From: Ceratotherium simum simum
Taxonomy: Eukaryota; Chordata; Mammalia; Perissodactyla; Rhinocerotidae
DNA: 64,000 bases
Assembly: GCF_000283155.1 (NCBI RefSeq)
Contig: NW_004454210.1
Location: forward strand, 7,962,116 to 8,026,115
Direction of reading: 5' to 3'
The stretch's first letter is position 1; the number at the start of each line of letters is the position of its first letter. This document shows positions 1 to 11,062 of this stretch, piece by piece. Position numbers and translations under genes: made by a program. Under the pieces are notes generated by a model, which made no database searches, was not told the origin of the DNA, and worked only from the letters and a program-made list of their open reading frames with translations.

Positions 1-1032
1 ATCTCCTCACAAAAAAAAAAAATTAGCGTATGAGTAATTAGAATACAAAGCCATTTGGAGTGTCATCCCAGCCCACCAGCCATTCATTCCCCTTTCTCTA
101 GAACCTCTCTCACTTGCCCTGGGGGAGAGGCCAGCTGCAGCTGATGGCAGAAAGAGAACTTACTGTGAGAAAACAGACAAACAAACAAACAAACAAAAAG
201 AGAACAACAAAATGGAGAAAGAGATGGAGTAGGTCAGTAGAGCTGTCTCTGGTTTTGTATCCAAAGAATTTACAATCCCAAGATAACATTTGTGATGTTA
301 CACCTACTTTGATTTCTCACTGATTCCAAGTCACCTCATCATTTATAGAGTTAATCTACATTTTATTCACATGCTAGAATAGCTTATGAAAATGGTTTTC
401 AAGTTACTTTATGTGTCTATTTTAATTTTCTGCCTGCTTGCTAAGCCCTCTGCATCAATGGAAACTTCTCCAAGAATCCTTGTTTACAAACCAGACAGGG
501 CATCTGAGTATTCTGGGACATTGACGTCTACTAATTCACTGGTGTATATGGTTTCTCATCTCTCTGTCTAACCAGAGATAAGGAAATATGTGTATTTCTT
601 TATAATATAATGTAGGTATAAAATTTACCCGTTTCCTCTTTCTATCTTAAAAGATTATTCACTGCTTTTCAGCTGACTCACCTTATGCAAATCACTTAAC
701 CTTCAATTTCTCATGTAAAATGGCAATTATAATAGTGCCAAACTCACTAGGTTGTTCGGAGGATTAAATGAGGTAATCTGCGTAAGCCACGTAGCACAGT
801 GCCTGGCACATGGTAAACCAAGCTCTCAATCACAGTTGGCAGTTATCCACGTAAAAGGAATGAAGGGTATCTCTAAATGCTACCACATGGTGATCTCCAG
901 CATGTATTGTCAAGTGAGAAAAGCAAGGTAGAGAAAAGTGTATAGAGTAAGCAACCATATTAAATATGCAAAAATATATATACATACTTACATATTATAT
1001 ACATATATACTTATATTAAAAGAACAATAATA
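1..1032. other. Intergenic flank, no gene
   Basis: AT-rich sequence with no coding region that I can support. It holds a (CAAA)n tract near 177-199, a MIR copy (listed separately) and an AT-rich patch around 960-1020 just before an ERE insertion. The short open frames here have no recognisable protein content. Confidence 0.7.
660..815 (+). repeat. MIR SINE fragment
   Basis: The block runs from CTCACCTTATGCAAATCACTTAACC through a GTAAAATGG stretch to GCACAGTGCCTGGCACATGGTAAA, which is the core and 3' part of the ancient tRNA-derived MIR family. It is diverged and has no visible target duplication. Confidence 0.75.
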
Positions 1033-1275
1033 GGGGCTGGCCTGGTGGTGTGGTGGTTAAGTTCCGTACGCTCTACTTCAGCAACCTGGGTTCGTGGGTT
1101 CGGATCCCAGGTGCGGACCTACACCCCTCATCAAGCCATGCTGTGGCAGCAACCCACACACAAAATAGAGGAAGATTGGCACAGATGTTAGCTCAGGGAC
1201 AATCTTCCTCAAGCAAAAAAAGAGGGAGATTAGCAATAGATTTTACCTCAGAGCAAATCTTCCCCACCAAAAAAA
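1033..1275 (+). mobile_element. ERE SINE (perissodactyl tRNA-derived)
   Basis: The element starts with GGGGCTGGCCTGGTGG, has a GGTTCGGATCCCAGG box-B-like segment, two GAGGAAGATTGGC / TTAGCTCAGGG body units and an A-rich tail. The flanks AAGAACAATA and AAGAACAACA look like an imperfect target-site duplication. The head is tRNA-like through descent, and this is not a functional tRNA gene. Confidence 0.9.
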
Positions 1276-1989
1276 AAGAACAACAATGGAAGAATAACCA
1301 ATTAAATAAAAAATGATTACCTACAAGAGACAAAGGGAAGAGAGTCATGGGGGAGGAGGAGGACAGGACTAGAAGCTAGATTTCTTTGAACATATCTTCA
1401 TTTGTAGATCTGGCTTTGGAGCCATGTAAATAATTTACATAATTATAAAATAACATTCAAAAATGTTAAAACCATCCCTCAAAATAAAATAAAACAGACA
1501 GAGCAGTTTTGGGGATAACAACCCAGAGAAGGAACTCTTCCAAGTACCTGTGAAACACAGTAATTTAGGCGCACATCCCTGGTTGGCTGTACCCTGAGGA
1601 CAGGAGAGAATAGCCAAAATAAAAGGATTAAGCTGTGTAAAGTAATCATATTTTTGCTCACAGAATTGTTATTCTGAGATTGTTGTGTGTTTGCTGTGGT
1701 ATGATAAAGCCATACAATAGGTGATATTGTAATTCCATCATTCCCAGAGTAAATGAGAACCAGATTCTCAGGTGGGAGAAAGGGGATATGGATGTAAGAC
1801 AGAAGAGGTCAAGTAGAACCCCCCTGATTTTGAATGGGAGCTATCAGTACGAGTTTAGAATGTATTTCCTGGCTCTGTCTCTGGAAAAGACCTAGAAATA
1901 ATGACCAACCCTCTAGCAATGAGCACTCCTAGCCTCCAGATTGTGGTCTCATGTGTTAAAATGTACCCATGGGATATTAATTTATGAGG
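1276..1989. other. Intergenic, nothing recognised
   Basis: No coding region, RNA gene or clearly named repeat was recognised. The short minus-strand frames at 1435-1661 overlap one another in different frames and look like chance. Confidence 0.6.
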
Positions 1990-2490
1990 TGGCTGAGTGA
2001 TGACACAGAGAGGCTAATGCCATCAAAAGAAGAATGTATTACTTACATTTCCCAAGAGAAGAAGGCATGCCACGCCACGCAGGGCCATATGAGGAAGCAC
2101 CAGGTTTAGTCAGGAGGCAGAAAAAGCAAAGAGAAAACATGGTGGAGAGGCTTTATTGTGTTTTCTGTGGGAAAGGCAAGGCAAGGTAAACTGTTTAGAA
2201 CTGGATGGTCTGGATAATGTCAGTGGGCTCTGGGATATAGCAGTAGTCTCTAGTTGTCTGCTACCTGGCCCTGGGGTGATTTAGGGCAGGGGAAATATTG
2301 GCTTGGTGTATGAGAGTTAGATAAAGGAGATGGTTGGGGGTATGGACTCAGGATTGGTTGGTTTGCATATGAAAGGTGTGTTTGCAAGTGAGTTGTTTAT
2401 TATTTAAGAATTAGCTAGTCCTGGGAGGGGCAGTCTCTTCCCAGTCAGCAAGGTTTCCCAAGATTTCAAAACATTATAAAATTAAAACAT
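1990..2490 (-). mobile_element. LTR-like element, family uncertain
   Basis: Read on the minus strand, this block has a promoter-proximal style stretch, then AATAAA (plus-strand TTTATT at 2152-2157) followed by GCCTCTCCACCATG, the layout of an LTR R/U5 region. It is the first of several minus-strand LTR-like blocks between 2 and 8 kb. Ends are approximate. Confidence 0.5.
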
Positions 2491-2829
2491 GATTAATATA
2501 TCTCAAAACACGATTTCCCACTAAAGGGAACCAGTAGTCCTTGGAGAAATTGTTGGCTCCACGTAATATATGAAATGAGCCTGAAAGATCTTGTCATACC
2601 AGAGAGTAAGAAAGCTTTCAAAGACAACTTGGGTCATACCAAAGGACTCAGGAGCCAACTTGAGGAGCCTCTCACTGGCCAAAGGTGAGAGGAGTTCAGC
2701 ATCAAGAAGATAAAAACTGCAATGGATTAAAACACATCAAATATATTTAAAGCTATGAGTTAACAACGTTACTAAAAAGAAATGTTACTGCACAAAATTG
2801 GAGTTCTCTGCCCAAGGCACATAAAAAAG

Positions 2830-3165
2830 CCAATTAATTACAGCATCAGCCTTAGGGAAAAGAGATCAGCTTTTATTCTGTGAGATCAATCTGCAGGGAG
2901 AACAGGGGTCATGTGCCCTCAGATCTATCTCCCCAGTTCAGGATTGGGGCAAAATTTAAGAGTTTAGGGAGAATAGGCTGGCACACAGAAACGCTGGTGG
3001 GACAGGTTTTGATTGGTGGGCTTCAAGCATTTATGTTAAGGTTTTAAACATTTATGACAGAGTTCTAAACATTTATGATGAGGTTCTAAACTTTATGATG
3101 AGGTTCTAAACATTTTTGATGAGGTGGGGAAGGAATTTTATCACTGGATCTTCCTGAATGAGGGA
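2830..3165 (-). mobile_element. LTR-like element with tandem repeats in U3
   Basis: On the minus strand a run of about 21-bp repeats is followed by a unique stretch and then AATAAA (plus TTTATT at 2872-2877) with AGCTGATCTC after it. Tandem repeats upstream of a poly(A) signal are typical of the enhancer-bearing U3 of a retroviral LTR. The family is not identified and the ends are approximate. Confidence 0.5.
3021..3124. repeat. Five-unit ~21-bp tandem repeat
   Basis: Five head-to-tail units are visible: 3021-3041, 3042-3062, 3063-3083, 3084-3103 (one base shorter) and 3104-3124. The core is TTCTAAACATTTATGATGAGG. The last three are nearly identical and the first is the most diverged. The array sits in the presumed U3 of the surrounding LTR-like block. 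Confidence 0.85.
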
Positions 3166-3169
3166 CCCC

Positions 3170-3790
3170 CCCCTCCCTTCTGACAAGAGTCCGACTTTCA
3201 AGTTCCGTAGTATCCTGGTCCTTGGGTTCTGTGGGAAGGAGGATCTTTGGTTCTGTTGGGGAGGAGTGAGAAGCCCCTTCTGCCCTTTCCCTTAAGGTTC
3301 TTATGGCTGGCCAAACAGTTAAAAGACAGGTTAGCAGGAGAAAATAATATCAAGTTTAATAACATGTATACATGGGAGAAACCAGGGAAACTGAGTTTCT
3401 CAAGAAAATGGTGAAGGTTTTCACCTTAAATAGCATATTCAGGTAGACAAAGGAGGATGTTGGGGGTGGGGGAGGAGACAGCTATGGGAGACCACCAGAC
3501 AGCACAGCAATCAAGGGTATGTAGATTTAAGTCCTCTCCTTCCATCCTGATAAGAGTTTCCAGAGATAAGGTCATCCCCCCCTCTTCCCAGTACACAGGA
3601 GATTCCTTTATAAATGTAAATGTTTGGTAAACAGAACTTTGATAAGAATGGGCTTAGCAAGGACCCTGCCAGTCTGTCCATACCCAGAGTTAAATTTCTT
3701 TAGGCAGTTAGAAATGTCAAATGTCCGTCAGAGAAAATAATCAAGGTAAAAGATATATTTGGGGGTGGCCAAATTTTGATCTCCCACAGT
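3170..3790 (-). mobile_element. ERV LTR, same family as the 7.3-7.8 kb copy
   Basis: The minus strand starts TGTGGGAGATCAAAAT and runs through a conserved body to ATTAAA (plus TTTAAT at 3355-3360) and TCTCCTGCTAACCTGTC, typical of LTRs from gamma-like ERVs. The stretch 3345-3790 aligns by eye over its whole length with 7335-7835 in the same orientation, with small indels. No gag, pol or env was seen next to it. Confidence 0.7.
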
Positions 3791-4624
3791 TCCAAGGTCA
3801 ATTCAGGTCATGATTTCTTCTTTTGCACATGCCCTGGCTATGTGACTTTGCAGTTTTTCTGAAACACAGTCCTTAATCACTTGGTTGATAAGAGATGGGG
3901 TGTGTTTGAACTGGCTCTAAATGTGCCCGTGGTTACAGAAATATATTGTTCCCTGTTGGAGGATGCTAGGAAGTCAACTCAGTATTTTGAAAACTGGGAA
4001 ATAAAGAAAAAGAATCAAGCATTTATCCTGTTTTTCTGTATGAACTGTACCACTGGGTAATCAAACAGCAAATGAAGGGCGTTTTCTTTGTTTAAGTGCT
4101 GTATAAGGAATGATGGAATTAGACTATCACCATTTGATAGGCCTTAATGTATTAAAGAATCTCGGTGTTGAGCATCAACATCTGTTGTCATAACAAAAAA
4201 AGAGACAACCAGACATGAAGAGCCTCTTGCTAGAAGAAGACACCACTCTCCAGGAAGTAGTCTTGCAAAAACATTGAATGTGAATTTGAAGGAGTCTCTA
4301 GTTCCAACAATCAATTTTTAAGAAATTCAAAGGAGAGGAGAGACAAACACATTAAATTATGCCCCCATAGAGCTGTAAACAGCAAAATCCAGACTGTGGG
4401 AAACTCTCCAGGCTAAATGCCCTGCTGTATTCAACAAATTAATTTCAATGAAAAAATTTTAAGAGGGGCAGGGCTGGGAGGGGTGGGGAAACATATGGAC
4501 TAGGAGACATATCAATCAATTGCAGTGTGGACCTGATCTAGATTCTAATTCAAATAAACCCTTGGAAAGTTATAACTTTATGAAGCAATTGGAAATTTGA
4601 ACTCTGACTAGATGTTTGATTATG
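3791..4624. other. Intergenic, nothing recognised
   Basis: No supported gene, and no repeat that I can name. It separates two LTR-like blocks and may include diverged internal ERV sequence. Confidence 0.5.
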
Positions 4625-5130
4625 TTACCGCGCAGAGGGGGTTTCCTCTGCTCACTGCAAGACATGCCAATAGTCAAGAGGCAAGGTGATAGGAGAGAGA
4701 GGACTTTTTATTACAGCTTGCTAGCAAGAGGGAAGATGGCTGACTAACGCCAAAAAAAACCGTCTTACAGAACAAAGACTACAGGCCAGTTATATACAGG
4801 GCTGGTCTCCCGGTGGGGGAGGCAGCTGTTCTCCGAGTGGGGGCAGACATCTGGTCTTAGTTCCTGATGGTCTATTGTTTTACTGGATATGCATCAGAGA
4901 TCAGAGCAATGCCCTATGCCCTGATCTTTCAGTTGTCATTGATGATGGCTATCAGCAGAGACTCTCTGCCCAGGAGTCATCACATTCCTAAGTAACTCAA
5001 AAAAGCAAAGTTATCAACTTATTGCAGCTGGGAGGCGCCATAAAATCCACTGAGCATGTCTGGGCTAGTTAATCAGAAGTCATTCAAAGTTACAATATGG
5101 TTTTTTTTCTACAATATGGCTTCCCTTATT
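4625..5130 (-). mobile_element. LTR-like element, family uncertain
   Basis: On the minus strand AATAAA (plus TTTATT at 4707-4712) lies about 80 nt before a GC-rich end, GAGGAAACCCCCTCTGCGCGG, which resembles the R/U5 end of an LTR. The upstream part has no coding capacity. Ends are approximate. Confidence 0.45.
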
Positions 5131-5339
5131 TCAACCTTGTGTTGAGCCAGTATCAATTATATTAAAGAATTATTGTTAATTTTTTAGACATGATAATGGA
5201 ATTTGGGGGACTTTTTAAAGAGTCCTTTACCTGTCAGAGATATATACTGAAATATTTATGGATAAAATTATGTGATGTCTGGGATTTGCTTCAAAATAAT
5301 GCAGGAGGCAGAGATGGGTGGGTATAGATTGTAACCACA

Positions 5340-5965
5340 GGACCTGGAACAGAATTTGCCACCCAAAATATGCCTCTTGGGCATAAGGGCTATTTTGAGC
5401 TGATGATTATTTAAAAAAAGAAAAGAAAACAAACCAGCAGACATAGAGAGAGCTCTGAAAACCTAGTAGATGTTAGCCATTTGTAAGGGAAATTCACAGT
5501 TATAAGAGAAATAAATCTCCATTTGTAAGGGTGCCTTCCTCTCTGTGCCAGGAAGGGGAGAAATTAGAAGATGACTCTAAATTTCTGGAAAACTGTTGCC
5601 AATGGAGAAGGCAATGACTTGAATCTGTGTAACAACTTTACTCTTGTTTACTGTGCTGACCTCATCTTAACAATATGATGTTAAAGCTATTTTTCATGGG
5701 CAGTGAGCCAACCAGGAGCATGTGGAGAAGAGAAAATTTTGATCAGCCAATTGAAACTCATCCTGCCAGGGCTCCCACATGCCAGCCTGCCCTCCCTGAT
5801 CCCTTAAACCTTACCCCATACCCTGGATCAGGGAGACAGAGTTGAGAGCCTGTCCTTCTGTCTCCTTACCAATCGTTTTCATAATAAACTGCTGCTTCTT
5901 TCAAAGACCGGTGTACCACGGTATCAGCTTCCCTGCGCGTTGGTTGGCGAGCCCTTGCTCAGTAA
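5340..5965 (+). mobile_element. LTR-like element on the plus strand
   Basis: The block runs from about GGAACAGAATTTGCC to an AATAAA signal at 5883-5888, followed by CTGCTGCTTC and then GGTATCAGCTTCCCTGCG and GTTGGTTGGCGAGCCC. A poly(A) signal some 70 nt before a GC-rich end, and a TTGG-type sequence just after it, fit a solitary LTR with remnants of a primer-site region. The family is not identified. Confidence 0.5.
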
Positions 5966-6989
5966 TATGATGAAATGGAATTGGTCAGTGGGTGACGAAT
6001 ACATAAAGGTGTGTATACTTCTGTGTGTATTTTAAATTTTCCATAATAAAAAGGTTAAAAAAAAAAAAAAGAATGCAGGTAACAATGAAGTTAGCATTCA
6101 TTCCCTCTGTTCCCAGCCCTACTCCTCCAGCATAGCTCGTAGCCATTAATGCAAAAAGATCCAAAGACTAGCAGTCTATTTGGCTAGTCAGGATTCAGTT
6201 TTCAAATTCTTCCTTAATAGAACTTTCCAAGCACAGTTACAAAAACATCCTATTAATTCTTACGGAAATGAGATAGTCTAGTTTTAATGAATCATTCAGA
6301 CAACCAAAAATGGTTGTCTTAACCCCTTTAAGTTAAATGCTAATTATTAGGATTAAACTTTTTCTAAAATGTCTTATATCATTCCCTGTCATTGGAAATT
6401 GAGTTATTAACAACTTAACATTTTTTTTGTTGTTGTAATTTTGTGACTCAGAGTCATTGTCAGGAAACCTTGGGCACTGAGCTGGCTGCAATCTAGCCTA
6501 GGGGACTATTTAATGATCTGGTGTTATTAGTGCTAATTCCAAAGCTCTGAGACTTGTATTCTTTTCTAGATGGTGATCCTCCTGTGTCCTTCTTGCTGCA
6601 GTCAACATGTCTGTTCCCCCGCCACCATGTAATTGTAATCTGCTCTCTGCTATCCTTTTTACGCTCTTTATCACAGTCTAACAGAATGCCCTGTACACAG
6701 TAAGCACTCAGTAACCACTTATTAAGTTGGATTAAACCTGGGAAGAATGGCAGATTGCCAAAAGAAATCAAATAATTAAGCTTATTAAATCATTAACCTT
6801 AATTTTAGACACATTTGCTTCAGCTGCTGAGTGTAGTTTGGGAATTTATACCTGAATTCCAAATGGTTGAGGTTGCCAAGAGTCTGGCTGCTGAATTAAG
6901 TGGGGGGTATGGCTCTATTATATATTAAAATGTATGTTTGCAGGCACGCATCATCGCTGCTAATTGGTACCTCAGGAAGAACAAAAGTA
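5966..6989. other. Intergenic, diverged L1-like tail only
   Basis: The stretch 5975-6072 ends in TTCCATAATAAAAAGG plus a poly(A) run, like an old L1 3' end. The rest has no supported gene. The 92-codon minus-strand frame at 6493-6771 has no recognisable content. Confidence 0.5.
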
Positions 6990-7835
6990 GTGAAAGGGAG
7001 GAAGACTATCCTCTAGCTGCTCTGGGTCCTTTCTGGCTGGGCTACAAACTAAATTGAAAAAGAAAAAAAACTCACATTATCACTTCCATTGGACCCTCCA
7101 GGCAGAGATCTGGGAGACTGACACGGTAAGAACTCTTTACCTCCTGCCGGCTCTTGTCAGGGGTCCAGGAACTCTCAGCTGCAGTCGTCCAGGAGCGAAG
7201 AGCGTCCAGCCAGTGAAATTTCTATCCCATCCAAGTCGCCAAACTGAAGGGGAGGAAGACTATCCTCTACCCACTCTGGATCCTTTCTGGCTGGGCTACA
7301 AATTGAATTGACATGAGACCAAATAGCAGGAGAAAATCAAACAAAGCTTTATAACATGTATACATGGGAGAAACCAGGGAAACTGAGTTTCTCGACAAAT
7401 GGCGGAGGTTTTTCACCTTAAATAGCATATTCAGGTAGAAAAAGGAGGATGTTCGGGGTGGGGAAGTCAGAAAGTACAGTAATCAAGAGTATGGCAGATT
7501 TAAGTCCTCTCCCTCATACTGATAAGAGTTTTTGGAGATAAGGTTGTGTTGTTGTAGTCGTCCTCGTGGTTGTGTGTGTGTGTCCCCAGTGCCCCCACCC
7601 CACCTTCCCAGTACAGAGAGGGAGATACCTTTACAAATGGAGATTTACCTTACAAATGTAAACATTTGGTAAACAGAACTTTGATAAGAATGGGCTTAGC
7701 AAGGACCATCCCAGTCAATCTATACCTAGAGTTAAATTTGTTTAGGCAGTTAGTAGGGGAGGTCAAATGGCCGTCAGAGAAAATAATCAAGATAAAGAGA
7801 TATATTTTGACGTGGCCAGTTTTGATCTCCCACAG
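6990..7835 (-). mobile_element. Internally deleted ERV: LTR, leader, second LTR end
   Basis: Reading the minus strand, an LTR runs from 7835 to about 7246 and is followed by TTTGGCGACTTGGATGGG, which resembles a primer-binding site with leader. After about 200 nt, the sequence at 7047-6990 repeats the last ~65 nt of the same LTR (plus-strand GAGGAAGACTATCCTCTA..TTTCTGGCTGGGCTACAAA appears at about 6998-7044 and 7252-7304). The simplest reading is a provirus that lost everything between its leader and the end of its 3' LTR. No viral open frame remains. Confidence 0.6.
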
Positions 7836-8169
7836 TAGCAAACTGATAAAGGAGTTCTATTTCTACTTCTAATATGAAGAATAGCCTTTCATTATCTTAA
7901 GTACAACCCCTACTTTCATTGTAGATACGAGTGTATGAAAGTATTGTCTGTGAAATTCCAAGGTACCCATTGAAATTGACACACATTTTTATAAAAGAAG
8001 ATGAACTATTTTGACTAAAACAAAGAGTTAGGTAAATTGCGTGGAAGAAAAAAACAACCCGTAATCTTCATTTAATTGGTCTTTCCTCTTAAAGCATTGT
8101 TCTTTAATTATGAGATACATCTTAAGTGTATCTTTATTAGGCATTTAATTATTTCTCACTAAATACAGT
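7836..8169. other. Intergenic, nothing recognised
   Basis: AT-rich sequence with no supported gene or repeat. Confidence 0.5.
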
Positions 8170-8640
8170 TTTGCTCAGGTACAAAAACTTGGAGTCATCC
8201 TAGAGTCCTCTTGGTCTCATCTCACATCCAATCCATCAGTAAACTCTGCTGGCTCTACCTTCAAAATCCAGTCAGAATCCAGCCATCTAAACACCGCCAC
8301 TGTTACACCCCAATCCAAGTCACCCTCTCCTCGCCTGAGCTTTGTGTAGCTTCTTATCTGTCTCTTGCTTTCATCACTGTTTGCCATCTAGTAGCTGGAG
8401 CAATTATTTATAAGACACTCATATCTCTTCCCTGCTCAGTACCCTCCAGTGGCTCCCAAGACATACCAGTCCTCATCATGGTGTACTCATCTACACAACC
8501 TGGCGCCTGCCTGCCTGCCTCTCAGAGCTCATTTCCTCCACTCTCCCCCCTCAGCCACTCTGCTCCAATTACATTGTCTTCCTTGCTGCTCTTTAAACAC
8601 GCAGTAAATATTTGTTGAGTGAATGAAATACAATAGTTGC
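8170..8640 (+). repeat. L2 LINE 3' region
   Basis: It contains CTCTTGGTCTCATCTCACATCC, a proline- and serine-rich pseudo-frame and the end AAATATTTGTTGAGTGAATGAA, all typical of the ancient L2 3' end. The 135-codon frame at 8211-8618 is a by-product of this repeat and not a gene. Confidence 0.7.
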
Positions 8641-8744
8641 TCAATGAATGAATGAGTTCTACAATCATTATAATCAATAATAATTAGTACAAGCTGTTAT
8701 GCCAGCCCAGCCCAGGGAGATGCTCTTTTTACCCAGCTGGTCTA

Positions 8745-8935
8745 AACTGGTGGTTCTCAGACTTGACCAGGTGCCAGAATCCCCTGGAGGGCTTGTTAAA
8801 ACTCAGATGGCGGGGCCCCACCTCTAGAGTTTCTGATTCAGTAGGTCTGGAGTGGGCCTTAAAACCTGCATTTCTAGTAAGTTCCTAGGTGATGCTGATG
8901 ACGCTGGTCCAAGCACACACTTTGGCCTAAATATC
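8745..8935. mobile_element. hAT (MER20/MER5-like) DNA transposon remnant
   Basis: TGGTGGTTCTCAGACTTGACC, CCCCTGGAGGGCTTGTTAAAA and CTCTAGAGTTTCTGATTCAGTAGGTCTGG are hallmarks of short non-autonomous hAT-Charlie elements. The far terminal repeat is not clear. Confidence 0.6.
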
Positions 8936-9060
8936 CTAGCCTGGAAGGCGAATTGACCATTCTGAGCAGAAATTTGGCAAATTTTGTCCTGATGTTCCTG
9001 TCTGCTCTTTGGATGAAAAAGATTAATTGAAGAAATATATGGGGAAAAACGCTGGACCTC

Positions 9061-9260
9061 GTTTTTTTTTTTTTTAGGTGAGGAAGATTGGCCCTGAGCT
9101 AACATCTGTTGCCAAACCTCTTCTACTTTATATATGGGATGCTGCTGCAGCATGGCTTGATGAGCGATGTGTAGGTCCGCACCCGGGATCCGAACCCATG
9201 AACCCCGGGCTGCCGAAGTGGAGTGGGTGAACTTAACCACTATGCCACTGGGCTGGCCCC
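9061..9260 (-). mobile_element. ERE SINE with target duplication
   Basis: The reversed ERE has its poly(A) as a T run at 9062-9075 and its head at GGGCTGGCCCC (9250-9260). The flanks TGGACCTC at 9053-9060 and 9261-9268 are an identical direct repeat, the target-site duplication. Confidence 0.92.
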
Positions 9261-9268
9261 TGGACCTC

Positions 9269-10809
9269 ATTTTTTGACACTTAGCCACAGGGTGGCCCCC
9301 TAGCTCCAGTAATGACTCCATCGGCCCCCAATTAAAACAGCTTCTGTTATTTGGAGAAATTCTAAGCTATCTCTCTTAAAAAAAAAATGAGTTTAGCTGT
9401 AGGACCAGTAAAGCTGTTCACAAAAAGCTGCCTCATGGGGCATGCTGGTGGCTTCCTCAGCAATGTAAGATTTTGTGCTCTGTTGGAAGTCACTACTGTC
9501 ACTCAGATGGAAATGACACAGGGGAAAGTAGGTTCGTAAGTGTGAGAAGACATTATGTCAGAAGTTGAAAGGAGATTTTGTTGTAGCCAACAAGGAAGGA
9601 AGCATACCCAGGATAAATGACCACCCCTGTGTAGCCCATGGCACCCTGCACACAATAGACACTGCATAGTGCTGATCAGCCACCCACACCCCTTCACAGC
9701 CCCCCAAACCCCTCCTTACTGTGGTGAAGAGAAGGGAACCAGTCCTTCAGCTGCCAGCTGCCCTTCCCCGGTGTCTTCATCTCACTCCCAGCCAGACAAG
9801 GCGGCCGGGGGCCAGCAGGAGTGGGAGAAAAGGAGGGGAGATTGAGGACCTGCGCGTGCCACCTGAAGGCATTGATACCTGAGGAGGAGCTGGGCTGGCA
9901 GCTGAAGGGCCAAAGTGGTGAGTGCTGCTGGTGGGTGAGGGGGGACCACAATGCATGGGGACGGGACACGACTGACATGAGTGGACTCGATATATGGCTC
10001 CTCCCTCTTCTCCCCTGCACACCTGTTCCCTTGCTTCTCTTTCTTTGTAGACTGAAACCCAATTTCATACATTAATGGAGACTGGAAGACGCATCTGTCA
10101 ACCTACAAAAACAGAAACCAGTTTAAGAGGCAAAGCGTTCATTTGGGATCAAAGAATTGCAATTTGGGGAGCACAGATTGAAGTAGAAACCAAAACAGTG
10201 TCCTGTTAATAGGAGAGGGGCTTAGGGTTTTATGGGAAAAAGGGGAGGATGAGGTGAGTTGTATGAAAGAAGAGTTCATTGGTGCTAGATGAGGTAAGGC
10301 TGGGTTTGTACTTCCTAGATTGGTTAGCGATTCGGTCATCAGCAAAGTCCAATTTCATCAGTCCTAACAAACAGGATATTCTTGTCCTTACCCACTTCTT
10401 GGAATGTTGGCGGTTTGGTCCAGTTTGGAAGATAAAGAAAACAAGACATGTAAGACAATTCCTCTGAAATGGCTGCTCCATCTCTATGTTAACATGGCTC
10501 TACTCATGTCATCTTTCACACATCCAAGTGAGAATGTGCAAAAGTTAAATATAGCCTTCCGTATTACAAGGGGGTTTCCACTCCCAGAAAGGTAAAAGAG
10601 ACCATAAAATCCCTAGTGACACTTTGTGAATTAGACTCAGTCTTCAATAATACAGTTTGAGCACTATAAATGTGTTCTTTACACGTGAATAGGCAGTTGA
10701 TCTTTCTTCCCAATAAGAGTCTCATTGAGGCTACAAATTGACTGCTTTGGGTACCACTGGTAATCTTTAATCTGTGTTTCAGTTTTAAGTTTACGAGACC
10801 TAGATTTCT
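9269..10809. other. Intergenic, no supported gene
   Basis: Overlapping open frames in several phases at 9694-10075 have no recognisable domains, and their overlap on both strands points to chance in GC-richer sequence. The stretch 10130-10480 (GGGATCAAAGAATTGCAATTTGGGGAG..) has the look of an old LTR or repeat, but I could not place it. Confidence 0.5.
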
Positions 10810-11062
10810 TTTCTTTCTTTTTTTCTTTTTGAGGAAGATTGGCCCTGAGCTAACATCTGTTGCCAATCTTCCTCTTTTTTCTCCCCAAAGCCCCCACTAC
10901 ATAGTTGTATATCCTAGTTGTAGGTCCTTCTAGTTCTATGTGGGATGCCACCTCAGCATGGCTTGGTGAGCGGTGAGTAGGTCCGCACCCAGGATCCAAA
11001 CCGCAAACCCCAGGCCGCCAAAGCAGAACACGTGAACTTAACCACTGCGCCACCGGGTCAGT
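10810..11062 (-). mobile_element. ERE SINE, longer form
   Basis: The reversed ERE has the GGGGCTTTGGGGAGAAAAA segment (minus strand) that marks the longer subfamily, a TAGAACTAGAAGGACC middle block and a diverged head near 11055. It is older than the copies with perfect target duplications. Confidence 0.88.

Noticed and set aside
1033..1120. tRNA-like head with GGTTCGGATCC box B
   Set aside because: It belongs to an ERE SINE, whose head descends from a tRNA. The same sequence occurs in many copies here and no cloverleaf gene is intended.
8211..8618. 135-codon plus-strand open frame
   Set aside because: It lies within L2 LINE 3' sequence and its composition reflects that repeat.
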